A program made the position numbers and the translations under genes. From the NCBI GenBank assembly GCA_003342815.1, contig PTEX01000013.1, positions 2,361,067-2,425,066 on the forward strand: 64,000 bases of DNA, given 5' to 3'. This DNA comes from Eudromia elegans (Eukaryota; Chordata; Aves; Tinamiformes; Tinamidae). Positions 18,801 through 30,608 of the stretch are shown piece after piece; positions within the stretch are counted from its first letter, which is position 1; every line of letters begins with the position of its first letter. A model generated the notes under the pieces. The model worked only from the letters and a program-made list of their open reading frames with translations, was not told the origin of the DNA and ran no database searches.

Positions 18801-20340
18801 CAGCAACAACTCTCCCCGTGGGGTGCCTCCCCACCACCATGGGAAAGTCAGGCATTTCCCAAGCCTTCTAGGCAGCGGCTCCTTAGCCCGCTTCTCGCAT
18901 AGGCAGTAGCAAGGGTGGTTCTTTCCACTCCCCTTTCCACTCACACCCTCCAGGTCTCACTACCTAATGAGGGCCTATAGTCACTCCAGAGAACTCTGCA
19001 GTCAGCACCAGCACATTAAGATTTGTGGATAGCTCCTGCGCAGAGTCAGGGCAGAGAGGGAAAAACAGAGTGGCCACCAGTGGAGGCTCTGCATGATGGA
19101 GACAGTGCAAGAGCATTTGGGGAAGAAGTAGTATATTACTCAGGATCTTGTTGGGAGTGTTGCTGGGAGAAAGCCCTGAGCAAATTGGTCTGACCTCACA
19201 GTTGGCTTTGCTTTGAGCGGGAAGTTGACTAGAGACCTCCTGAGGTGTCCTGAGTTATCCTGTGATCCTATGAATGGGATGCCTGCATCCCACGGAGGGA
19301 GAAGGAGGAGAAGAAAAAGATCTTGTAAGGAAAAAGGGCTGGGAGAAGGAGTCTCATGCCCTTTACATAGCCTTATGCTGGGAGATTTATGCCTTAGGGC
19401 AGGGTAAGGAGAACTTAGAAAGGAAGCAGACTGAGTTTGGTGCTGAAAGGAAGGGACCTAAGGGCTATGCTAAAGCCATATATTCCTATATCTGAGACTT
19501 ATTCATTCTGCAAAATTCGTCTGCTTGTAGTCTGACTGAGTTCAAAACAAACCATCTCATGATACCTTTCCTATAACCTCTTCTGCTTCAGTATTTATCA
19601 CCTTTACGGACATAAACTGCTTGTTATCCCTTCTAGCATCTTCCCAGATCATCTTGGTCCTCTCTTATACTCTAGGTGCTAACACAGTCCATGCCATCAG
19701 TTACAGAAATAGTAAAGCTGTGATTCTTGTAAGGACAACACCACTGCACTCCAGGTACTTCAGATGCTCAAACACAGTCTGTTATGGGGTCCTAGGCCTG
19801 GATGAGGGAACGTGCTTGCCTTGCATTTGTGCACATTTAGGTTGGTAACTATGTGGTCAGAAGGATTGATGCCACTTGCTTGGCAGTCCATGGATCTTAC
19901 TGGGAGATCCTGGCCAATTTGTGGCCCTTAGATTCACCTTCACAGACTGCAGTTCCCACCTGCACCAGCCACTCGCTGGGCACACCGCCATGTCCCTAGA
20001 ATTACACACATACACAGAGGATGAGAGTGTGTGTAACCCCACCACAGGCAGAAGGGAGGAAGTCTAAATCTCTCAGCAGACACACGCACGTATGTGCACC
20101 CCTACTTACACATCCCGACAAGTGTCACTGGCGCATTACCCACTGCAAAGAGACTAGCTGTGAATGCAGAGGCACGTATACCTGCACCAAGGGCTGCCAC
20201 GCATACGGACACGTATCGTGCTCCCGCGGGCCCACGTGACCCCAGGCAGAGATATAGGTCTCTGAGGAGCCTGGCTAGGTAGGAGTTAATGCGAGAAAGG
20301 ATGGGAAGGAAATTAAAAGCAAAGAAGTTGAAAGCCCAGC
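15856..20340. other. Noncoding sequence
   Basis: No supported exon, RNA gene or repeat family. A TATATAAGGGCGC string near 17979 looks like a TATA element but has no recognisable gene downstream. Confidence 0.4.
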
Positions 20341-20560
20341 ACATGATTCTTCTCCTATCACATCTGTGAATCCTGGAGCGCGAGAGTAATTGTCTGCACT
20401 GAGTCAGAGCAAAAGGCACAAGGAAACGGTTGCTATGGCAACCCTCGCACTGCTCTAATTCGGCTCGGAATTAAAATGATATCAAATAATTTGCAAGCAA
20501 AGGCAACATGGCAAAGGCGCTGGGTGCCAATCTAAAAAATCCGGCTCTGTGCAAGCCTCT
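20341..20560. promoter_or_regulatory. Candidate regulatory element around an RFX X-box
   Basis: A compact block with a strong X-box (20428-20443), TAATT homeodomain-type cores (about 20456-20475) and mixed composition unlike the surrounding sequence. A weaker X-box-like half site, CCATGGCAATC, lies at 20604-20614. No coding exon is apparent. It could be an enhancer of LRTM2 or of an overlapping gene. Confidence 0.35.
20428..20443. promoter_or_regulatory. RFX X-box motif
   Basis: GGTTGCTATGGCAACC has perfect 6-bp inverted arms (GGTTGC / GCAACC) and fits the RFX consensus RGYAAC-type palindrome. Function is inferred from the motif. Confidence 0.6.
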
Positions 20561-23500
20561 CCCGAGCCAGTGTCAAGGGCTCTTTTCCCTTCAAGCGTGA
20601 CAACCATGGCAATCAGAGGAGCTGTAGAGGCGCGAGTGATGGATAACCCTAGGCCAGAAGATTTCTGCTATCTCCTGGCAGTAACGGGTTCCTGGGCTGG
20701 AGTGCCAGCCTGGAGCAGGTTCCAGCGCTGAGGACAGCTGGATTTCCCACCAGAGCGACACCCTGGCAAGGAAACCCCAATGTTCCCAAGGTATCATGGT
20801 AGCCCATAGATAAAATAGCCCAGCAGAGCTCTAAGCTGGTGGTGGGCAGCATTTGGGCGCAGGTAGGGACCCATGGCAGAGTTTTCCACAGGGTGGCCCA
20901 CACGGCCTGAGGGAAGGAGTGCTGATTTATGTAACAGTTTTTTTCCTATAAAGTGGTACAGCATGGAGCAGCATCCAGCAGTCCAAGGAGTTGAGACTAC
21001 TAGGAAATATTTACACTGCAGAAAAGGCTACTGCCTTTGCTTTTCCCCTTCTTAACCAAGGGACTGTCCCCGCTGCAGAAGACGGTGTCTGCAAACAAAG
21101 AGGCACAATCCCTGCACTGAAGACTGTGCAGTCTACGCAGACAAAGACAACACAAACTCTAGATGCCCAGCCAGAGTGGGTAGGATACAATAGAACATTT
21201 CTCATATTCCTCATTTTTGACATACATTTATTTTGTCCTCAGAAGCATCTGGCCCCATCCTCAGCAGTCACTGTCTCCATACAGAGATACAGGGTTTTGC
21301 AGGCACTGACCTGGCCGGAGAAGAACCAGCTCTGGGCAGGGAGCTCTCTGGCTCCAATACCAGTACCCACCTTGGCAAAAGGCAGAGTTTATAAGATCAG
21401 AGTCAGCGCAAAATAAACCACCTCACTTTTGACTAGCTTATAGCATATGCAGAGCAAGCTTGCACAGGCTTCCAAAACACTCAGAAACAAAACCAATATT
21501 GCTAATATCTTTCACCTGAGACTGATGCTCATTAAGTCTTAAACTCCTCACTAGGTACGTTAAGCCTACTCTTGCTTATGTCCAAGAGGTGCCTTCTTTG
21601 CTCACAGGTCTCTGCAAGGAAGGGGGAATGTGACGGATGCCAGGCAGGCAGAGAGGTGGACGAGAGACGCACGGCAGCAGGGCAGAGGGACAGACCCGGG
21701 GGTTAGTGCCTCAGCAACACTCTGCAATGCTGATAGCCTGGCCTGCTGAGCACTGGCTCAGTGTTTAGGCCAGCCAAACGTGCACTGATTGATAACCAAC
21801 ACCAGACCGATGTCCTGAGAGGCAGAGAAGACACTGCTGCTGTTAGTATTAATATTATCATCATTTGTGCCTTCCTGAGTTCCCCTGTCACTTTCTACGA
21901 CTGAGCTCCAAGGCAGTGCCTCTTCAGATGTCTATCTTATAAAAGTGCTTCTTTTGTTAGAGCAAAGGGATGACTGTGAAACTGCCTAGGCTTTGGGGAT
22001 TGCCCTCGCCATGAGGGAGCAGCGGTAGGTAGACCCAGAAGTTGCACAATGATGAGCAGAAAATGAGTTGAGTTGCCTCTCTTTCTACTTATGCTGCCTT
22101 TGGGTAGAGTGGAGGGGAGAGGTAGGGGAGGTCTTGCTTTATAAAGAAGTCATCCAGATGATACCCCAGGAGTTCACAGCAGGCCACACACTGGGACATT
22201 TTTGGCACAATTTCCAGCATTAAAAGAGAGGCAGTGTGCCCTACAAACAGTGCAGCACACATTGGAAGGTATCAGCTGCTCACAGTTCTCGTATTGCTAA
22301 CATTACACTGGTTTCTAAGCCAGTCTAGTGAAATCATTTTAATTCTCCAGCTTGGATGCAGTTCTTTCAATACTAAAAGTGCTTATGCTACCATAGCATG
22401 CATTTTACATGCACCTACCATGCATTCTCCCACTTCCCAGGGAGGAAAAGAGAGAAGGTTGAAATGTTTCAACCACTCAAACAACAAAATTGTAGGAATA
22501 CAGAACTGAGTGTAGGTTACATTGAAAAAAATGCCACAGTAACAGAACTGCTGAAAAAGCCACCTCCTCTTTCTGGATGCTGGTCACAGACAGCAGGCAG
22601 CCAAAACAGAGGACCAAGGAAGAGGATGCAGAGACGTCAAGCTGGCCAGTAATTGCTTTTCAAATGAAGGGCTTTCATCAGACTGTTACTTGTGATAGAA
22701 GTTAGGTTCTAAATAGTGGTATAATGGTGAAATTATTCTCCATTATCCTTTTTTTCAGAACGATTGGTTTCAAACACTTTTGAAAAAAAAAATAAGCTTT
22801 TTTGAAAATCTTTTCCTGCTGTGAATGCAGAGCTCTTCTGAAAATACTGGCCTTAATAACTCAGTGTCCCAAATCCTTCTCTGTAAAATATGGACACTTC
22901 CCTTCTCTCACCCTTCTTTGAGCTTGCCTTTCTGAAAAATAAGCCTTCTCTGAAGAGGACTCTCCCAAGTACATCTGTATATACTGGTCATCATGGGATA
23001 ACAATTTCACTTTGGCCCAGTGAATAAGAACTAGCAACAACTTGAATAGAAACAGAGAAGAAAGATAAATAGAGGAGGATAAAGTAAATCTGGATCTCCC
23101 AAAGGCCTGTTTGGCCTGCGTGTTCTGTTGGGCATGCTGGGCCTATGCATGCCCTGTGGCTTGCTGCAATCAGTTGTCTGCCATCCCTGAGACATGACAA
23201 AAGTGTCACAGATCCTAATAAAAAGAAACCTGTATCCATCCCTGTTCTGACTGGCAGTCAGCTGAGTACCAACGTAACTCATACAGAGAAGGTCAGGCAA
23301 TAAAAGAGATGTCATGTGCAGCCCAAAGAGACAGTTAAACTCCTGCGCAGATTCCAGACGTTTCACTGGGGCTTTAAATCACCAAAAGCTTCTGCCAGCA
23401 ACTGCATGTGATTGCAGTGACCCCCACGAGGACCACAAAGCCCCAGGCTACTGACTCACTGGAGGGAACAGATGACACGGTGCTATCTGGGGCAGGACTT

Positions 23501-23627
23501 GGCTTGGGGAGAGTGCCATCATAATTCCTTATTTTTCATTTCCAACAAAGTTAATGCTTGTAAAAGGCACTGGACTGACATCCCAGGAGACTAACTTCCT
23601 TCTAATTAATTACAATTAATCATCCAG
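20561..23627. other. Noncoding sequence
   Basis: No supported gene. Around 21060-21160 the text GGGACTGTCCCCGCTGCAGAAGA...GTGCAGTCTACGCAGACAAAG may be a worn interspersed repeat, but I cannot name it. Confidence 0.35.
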
Positions 23628-23695
23628 GCATTCCTTAATGTTTGCACAGTGCTTTGAAGGACCAAAGTACGATACGACAGGTAGATATTATCGAT
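23628..23695 (+). repeat. Ancient L2/L3-type LINE 3'-end relic
   Basis: TTTGCACAGTGCTTTGAAGG..CCAAAGTACGATACGACAGGTAGATATTAT resembles the conserved tail ...GCGCTTTGAA...AAGCGCTATATAAGTGCTAAGTATTAT of old amniote LINE/SINE families. Short and diverged. Confidence 0.4.
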
Positions 23696-25968
23696 TCAAA
23701 CAAGTACAGCCAAGCTAGTGGTCAGTTTGCTTGTGTGGCTTCCCACCAAAGCCCTGACTGAGATCGTACCAACCCGTGTTGCACATTGGGCCCTGCCTTG
23801 ACTCCATCTTGTCCTCCACGGCATCTGTAGGTACCTGGAAGCATCAAAAGGTCTGCGTGAATCTCCCTCACAGGCCAGAGACAGGAGCTTGGCCCAAAGA
23901 GGGAAAGAGACGGATGAGAAGGGAAGAGGACAGCACAGAGGACTCTGAGCTTTGACCCACAGAAGGCCGCTGCACTAGAGTGCCATAGGCAGCAGAGTTT
24001 CAGAGCAATACTGGAGGCCCTTCTCCTTTAACCCCCCAAGTCTGTCAGGGGACTGCCTAACTGCTTTAGCTCCGCACCATTTCCTTCTTACTGCTTTTGG
24101 ACAGCTCCACACCCGACCACATGTCCCATAGCCTCTCTAATGACGAGAGGACAGTTCTGATCTCCTCCCCATTCTGGGTCGCACCACTGAGCCAAAGCAG
24201 ATCTGAATAGGAGGAAAGACGTCCCGGTACCCACCTGCCATCTGTGCCTTCAGCCCTTGCCTGGCTGCTCTCCAACCCCAGCTGACTGCTCCCTCATTCT
24301 CCAACAGAGTCCAGGCCTCTGTCGTCTTCTTGGTCATTCGGTTTCATGAGTTTGCCTTTCTCAGCCTTGGCTGGGGCCTGGCATTCGTCTGCCAGGACAA
24401 AAGGGGCCTAGCACTCCCTGTCACTGTCATCCTCCTCAGGAGGGCATGGGGGGTGCCCCCTAACTACAGGCATAGCTGTAAATCCTGGAGTTCTCTTTTT
24501 TCTTCTTCTCACTGCACATGTAGCAAACATTTCAGAGTGCTTACAAATTCCCTCAAGCACCATCGAGTCAAACAAGTGACAGTAACAATCAGTGACAGTA
24601 TGACAGGCCAGCTCATCCAAATGACACATTTGTAGGGGCACTTAAAAAGCCTCTCGTTGACCCCCCTGTACATAGCAGTGACAGAACACATCCAGGAACT
24701 ATAAGCCCACCCAGATCTTTGGCATTCTGGGAACCACTGCTGGTAGCAAATGGATTTCTGGTAGTGGCCTAGCTCTAAATGAACATACCAAGCCCAGCGA
24801 GGGCTGATGCTACCAGAGTAAGAAGAACAATCCAGGCCCCACTGTGCACCAGTTGCGTCTTGTGTGTCTGCCCACTCACCTTCCTTCACCTCTTTTTTCC
24901 TGTACTTAATGTGAGGTACTATAGGTAGTACAGCAGGCCCAGGGCCATTTGTGTTGCCACCTCCGTTGTAGGGTGAAGTCACCCAGAATCATGTCTCTGC
25001 CACACAGCAGTGTTGTATTAGTTTGAGGAGAAATAAAGAGAGAACTATGCCCTTACCTTCAAACGTACTCTCCTCAAGGTTTAATAATATTGCAACTGGT
25101 AAGGGGACCATGATACATTTTATTTTGACTACCAGAATTTAGAAAGATTCGGATGGTGATCCTGATCACCACTGGAAAAAATGGCGATTTAGATATAATA
25201 CTTTTCTGCTTTTTGTAACCCCGAAAGCATGTTGAAAAGGTACAGCCAATCCAGCAAAGGGTATGGACTCGAGCAAACCCTTGCACTCCCACTGAAGGCA
25301 ATGGTGGCTACAGCTGCGAATACAGAGAGACGTTAGCTGCCTGAAGGATCTGAGACCCTTTGGGAGGAGTTACTCCCTCTCTTGCTGTTGAGCCCATACT
25401 TCGTACGGCCAGTCTTCATCAGCGCATGAGGAACAGAGAATGGCGAGCGCCCACGAGGAGTTGCTGGGGGTGGAAATAAGCAAAAGGCAAAGATCTTTTG
25501 TGATGGGTCACGTACCATTCCTGCTAGTGACACGGCATCATGGTATTTTTAAGGAATAAAGCAACTCAGAATTCATTTCTATATCTCAGCCTGTGGTTAC
25601 CTGTGAGAAAACTGGTTTGTTCCTTATCATTTCCACAGCTGTCACAAAATTTACTGTGATATTGTTTTAAAGGGGTTTCTTTTCCTGTCCTCTGCTGCTT
25701 TCTCCACCCTTCCCTCACCAGAGGTTTCTATCTCTTCACATCATATCCACACAGAGAGTTGATTCAGCATTCAGAACAACTGAGGGGGTGTAAATCTCCA
25801 CAGAGGTTGCAAAAAGAACGGCTGACCAGAGAGAAAGTATCTCAGGGTTCTTGTTCTGGCTCTCTCCCACCAGAAGTTCTTTGCATTTATGCTGAGTGCC
25901 AGGTGAACTGTTTTTGTGTGACTTTGCTCAAGCTCATGGGGGAGAAAGGAATCTTGAAAAGCAGTCTC

Positions 25969-25990
25969 TTTTTTTTTTTTTTTTTTTTTT
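25969..25990. repeat. Poly-T run (22 nt)
   Basis: Uninterrupted T run. It has no LINE body attached that I can recognise. Confidence 0.9.
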
Positions 25991-26801
25991 CTGAAAACAC
26001 CAGTTGTGCTGACCATTGCGGGGTAATCCACATTCAGCTCCCTGAACAGATTTGGCTTTCTTAAATCAGTAACAGGAGACCTGGGAGGTCGAGGATATTC
26101 CAGGGAATAAAAAAAAGTCATATATGAGGCCTGACCAGAATGCAGAGATAGTTGGAGAAGGTCGAGATGAGCAGAAAGCTTCTCCACCAATGTGGAGATC
26201 TGAAGTTGATAACAGATATATTCTTTTCTGCTTATACTCATCTCTGCTCAGTGGTAAAACCAGCAAATGTCAGCCTTTAATGGTAAAAGTGTTTTTATGT
26301 GTCTTTAAAAGAGTTGAAAGCTTTTCTGTGCATTTCAATGAGGATAAAAGTAGAACTGTATGATGCTTTGAAAATAAAAACTAGATAGGAACTATCCCTT
26401 AAACTGTGGTCCTTCTTTCTCAGGGAAAGAAACAGCCTCTGTGAGCCACATGTTGGGTTAACCTCATTCATAGTAGGAGGGTAAAATGATGGGCTGGAAA
26501 CCCATTTCTAGTAAAGCTAAAGTTAAAACTGATTGATGTTGAGGGCCAGAAAAAAAAAATCCTTTTAAAAAGGCCTGTATTTTGCTACAGGAAAGGTTTT
26601 ATATTATGGGCATATAAGCAAAAGCAAGATTAAATGTGCAGTTTGATATATATAAAAGGTTAAAAAGAAACTTGTCGTCTAACAGGTTTTCTGATGAGAG
26701 GTAATAAAATAAAGAATATAAAGTGTCCATGGCTTGAGATAGAAGATAAGTGCTCCTTAGCTTGATCCCTAGTTTAAAAGCACATCCAACTCCACACAAA
26801 C

Positions 26802-26824
26802 ATTATTATTATTATTATTATTAT
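26802..26824. repeat. (ATT)n microsatellite
   Basis: About seven to eight uninterrupted ATT units, followed by a T run. Confidence 0.9.
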
Positions 26825-29798
26825 TTTTTCAGTTTCAGCGCATTGCTGAACTGAAAATGCTGACAACGAGACTTCAAAAATAGTTTTGGATGAACTTGGA
26901 TTACAAGTTAGTTCAAGTGCGCTTTCCAAAAATGGACATACCAACTGAAGACTTTTTTTCCCCCCCATCCAAGAGGTTACTGTGGTCTGTGGGTTTCTTT
27001 GTGTGGGAGCTTGCCTCTTCATACACAGAAATATAAGAAAACAGCCTCCAATAAGGCATAAAAATAAAACAATATGTACTGCAGAGTCTACTGAGGTCTT
27101 CGGAATTCTGGGAAAAAATTCTCACTAACATTATGGAAAAGGAACATATAAAGTGTGCCTGAGGAGCTTTAGGTGAAGCATCCAAACCTCCTGCCCACTT
27201 TTGAGTGTGCATAATCTATTGACTGAGAACAGTTATATCAGCAGTTTTACTAAACATAGTGTAAAAGCAAAGGTTTGGGAACAAACATTAAAACATGGAC
27301 AGTGATGCACGGAGTGGTACAGAAAAACTCTTGACAAAAACTGTGACTTTCTGCTTTGCAGAAACAAAAAGATGAGACATGACAAATTCAGACTAGAATT
27401 CAGACATTAAATACACTGTACAGTGAGCTTAGGGGAAGCAAACAAGTTTGTCAGGGAGTGATGCTGAAATACAAATGAGATTTTAAGGCTGTTCAGTGGC
27501 TTTGGTGAAGTCAATGGGAGTCTTTCCACTGCAAAAGTCCCATGCCACACATGCAGCTTTTGCAGGTATCACTGTTACCAGGTCAGTGAGGTCTAGCAGA
27601 GCACAAGCTAAATCGTCTTGACCCTCTTCCTGCTGACTTCAACTCCTCCAATCCACCCATGGTAACATCTGAAAACCTGAAAAACCATGAAGAGTAGTTG
27701 CCACCAGGGTCGTCATTGACTCTATCCCGCTACAGAGGCTCTGCTTCTTTCCCTTTTGCTGCTGGGTGTAACAGACTTGTACCCTACCTCTTATCTCATA
27801 CATGTGAATGTGGGCGGCATCTCCCTAGAATATGGTTTACATTTTATAATGGTGGGTTAGCAAATGGGCCAGCGCCATAGTCAGTGTTTCGGTGGCCTAC
27901 CCATCCATCTGAGGAAAATCAGAGGAGAAATTTAAGCTTGATACTACACACTCTTTTTGCGCAACTTGTGGAAGACCAAGACAGTATGCCCCTTCCAAGT
28001 CCATCTTGAATCGATTAAGAAATGGGATCGCTGTGTGCCAACTGCACTTTTAATCTCAAAACTGCAGCAGAAATTTATCATCCTGTCAACTCTGGTTCCT
28101 TTAAGTACTTGTCAAAGAGAAATTCAAAGGGCCCAAATATTTTTCCGTTGGCACTTTCCCTTGCAGCATTTGAGCAGTATCTGGAGCAGCACACTGACAG
28201 TGGTGTGACACATGCCTTCCTGCTACATGAGGGAGTTCTTGGGGAATGCTGGAACAGCAGGGATCTACCCTGCACAGGTATCAGAGCACAAATGTGCTGC
28301 TTTTTTTTCCTCCTTCGGTCTTTTTTCTTTTTTTCTTTGCAAAATTTTCTGCTATTATGATTTTCAAGGATGAAAAAAGACCTAGCATGAGTGTTACTGA
28401 TTTTTATCCCGTTCATTTCATCCATCCACACCTTGCTCCCATTTTCCTGAGAACAAGACAGAAGCATGTGTCACTTGCACATCAAATGGAAGCATGCAGT
28501 CAGAATTCAGCTTCATCGAGGAGACGAAATTTGGTAGAAATGTCCGAGCTCACCCAGAGCCACAACATCCTCATCTGGGCTGTGAGTCTCTGAATGGTGA
28601 GAGCTGCATTTTGGCTCAAACCCTTCAGGCCCTTGTCCAGTATAGGACATCCTTATCTTTCAGCAGAAAGAATTATGTACGTTTCTGGAGATGACTCAGA
28701 TGCTGACAGGCTAGCATCATGAAAGCGCTCTGCAGTCTGGGCATATAAACCAAAAAATAGCAAATGCAGCCAGCTGATATATGTTTTGGAGAGGAGGAGC
28801 AGGCACACACACATTGCTCCTAAAGCACTAGCTAACAGGAGGAAATGTTACCTGTTTGTATGACATGTCTATGGACTCCTTGCTCAACAGCCTACGCAGA
28901 GGCCTACGTCCTCTGCACAAAACCAGCAGCCACCTCCTTCAGTGACTGAAGCTGAAAGTCTGTATGTGAAATGTCAAGAGAAAATATGAAATAAAAGATC
29001 ATTTTACTTTGATGTGTGTAACAAATTTGAGCATTTTTAATAGAATACAACCTAAAAACTCATTATAGGGTTGATACCACAATTGTGCAGAAGACAATCT
29101 AGCCCAAAGACCTTAAAACTTATTCAGAGTTACCAAATAAGTATAGAAGGAAAATTTCACCATAGGCCAGTCATTAGTAGAGTCACTTCAGAGCTACACA
29201 GACTTTCAAGATGTTCATCTCTTTACCACTAATGTGATGAATTTTCATTAGCAGTTTATTTTCTTTTCCCCGTGATGAAATGTGGGGAAATGAAACCACC
29301 CACAGGGTTTACCTACAAGGAGAAAGCTGCATGTTCTTATGACTCATCTGATGAAAAGGATTATTTTTTTCTAACTTAATTTTAATAAGGTTTAGCTTTT
29401 TTAAAAAACATTATCAAAAGCTGATTAATGTTTGCATATATAGAGGAAGAACAGGCAAGTTTTGAAGTTTTTTTTCTCTAGAACCCTTTTACGTCTTAGG
29501 TTTTTATGTTTTGTGTAATTACTCAATCTAGTTACTATGAGCAGATAGCATATATCAGGTACATTAATGAGGGTAAAATAACCTATTTTTACCTCTTCAG
29601 CACTTCAATATTCTCTGGTTCTTTTCCTTTCTCTTTGGGAAAGCAGAAGGTCTCTCCTCATTTGGGATGCTTTATTTTTACCATTCAGTTGGAAACATAT
29701 ATTAGAAAAAAAAAAAAAGATTTTTTTTTCCATTTGCCTGTTGCACATTTTCCAGCTCTCCCATGCTTCTCCCATGCTGTGGAGATAAATCTCTCTAT

Positions 29799-30608
29799 CA
29801 TAGAATCATAGAATGTCTAGGGTTGGAAGGGACCTGTAGAGGTCATCTAGTCCAACCCCCCTGCACATGCAGGGTCCCCTAGAGCATGTGGCACAGGGTG
29901 ATGTCCAGGCGGGTTTGGAAGATCTCCAGAGAAGGAGACTCCACCACGTCTCTGGGCAGCCTGTTCCAGGGCTCTGTCACCCTCACCGTNNNNNNNNNNN
30001 NNNNNNNNNNNNNNNNNNNNNNNNNNNNNNNNNNNNNNNNNNNNNNNNNNNNNNNNNNNNNNNNNNNNNNNNNNNNNNNNNNNNNNNNNNNNNNNNNNNN
30101 NNNNNNNNNNNNNNNNNNNNNNNNNNNNNNNNNNNNNNNNNNNNNNNNNNNNNNNNNNNNNNNNNNNNNNNNNNNNNNNNNNNNNNNNNNNNNNNNNNNN
30201 NNNNNNNNNNNNNNNNNNNNNNNNNNNNNNNNNNAGCAGCTCCACGTCCCTCCTGCACTGGGGAGCCCAGAACTGCACACAGGACTCGAGGTGCGGCCTC
30301 ACCAGGCTGAGTAGAGGGGCAGAATCACCTCCCTCGACCTGCTGGAGACGCTCTGCTTAATGCACCCCAGGATCCCATTGGCCTTCTTGGCCACGAGGGC
30401 ACACTGCTGCCTCATGGTCAACTTGTCGTCCACCATGACGCCCAGGTCCCTCTCTGCGGGGCTGCTCTCCAGGAGGTCGGTCCCCAGCCTGTAGGCATGT
30501 CTAGGGTTATTTCTCCCCAGGTGCAGGACCCTACACTTGCCCTTGTTGAACTTCATGAGGTTACTTGCCGCCCAGTTGTCCAGTCTGTCCAGGTCCCTCT
30601 GGATGGAG
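29799..30608 (-). repeat. CR1 LINE, 5'-truncated, interrupted by an assembly gap
   Basis: The left edge has the CR1 3' tail read antisense: CATAGAATCATAGAATG followed by GGTTGGAAGGGACC and the conserved ATCTAGTCCAACCCCCCTGCA. The minus-strand frame at 30299-30608 encodes the C-terminal part of CR1 reverse transcriptase ([23 protein letters not shown]...LGRNN...[17 protein letters not shown]). Bases 29990-30234 are N. The RT N-terminal half is absent, as in a typical 5'-truncated copy. The reading frame is well preserved, suggesting a fairly young insertion. Exact ends are accurate to a few bases. Confidence 0.95.
29990..30234. other. Assembly gap (245 N)
   Basis: A run of N inside the CR1 element. 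Comparison with the second young CR1 in the window (49023-49286) suggests that about 264 bp of CR1 are missing, close to the gap length. Confidence 0.95.

Larger units (their letters stand above)
23696..29798. other. Noncoding sequence with simple repeats
   Basis: Contains a T22 run (25969-25990), an (ATT)n tract (26802-26824) and several A/T runs. Two short pieces near 25284 and 27492-27540 share a motif like TCAATGGGAGTCTTTCC, common in old reptilian repeats. No exon was recognised. The 24509-24982 minus open frame resembles no family I know. Confidence 0.4.

Noticed and set aside
24509-24982. 157-codon minus-strand frame
   Set aside because: No domain, splice sites or homology recognised; several overlapping frames in the same block suggest chance.
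29847-30314. Several open frames of 91-151 codons
   Set aside because: They run through the N gap, so most residues are undefined; the real content is CR1.
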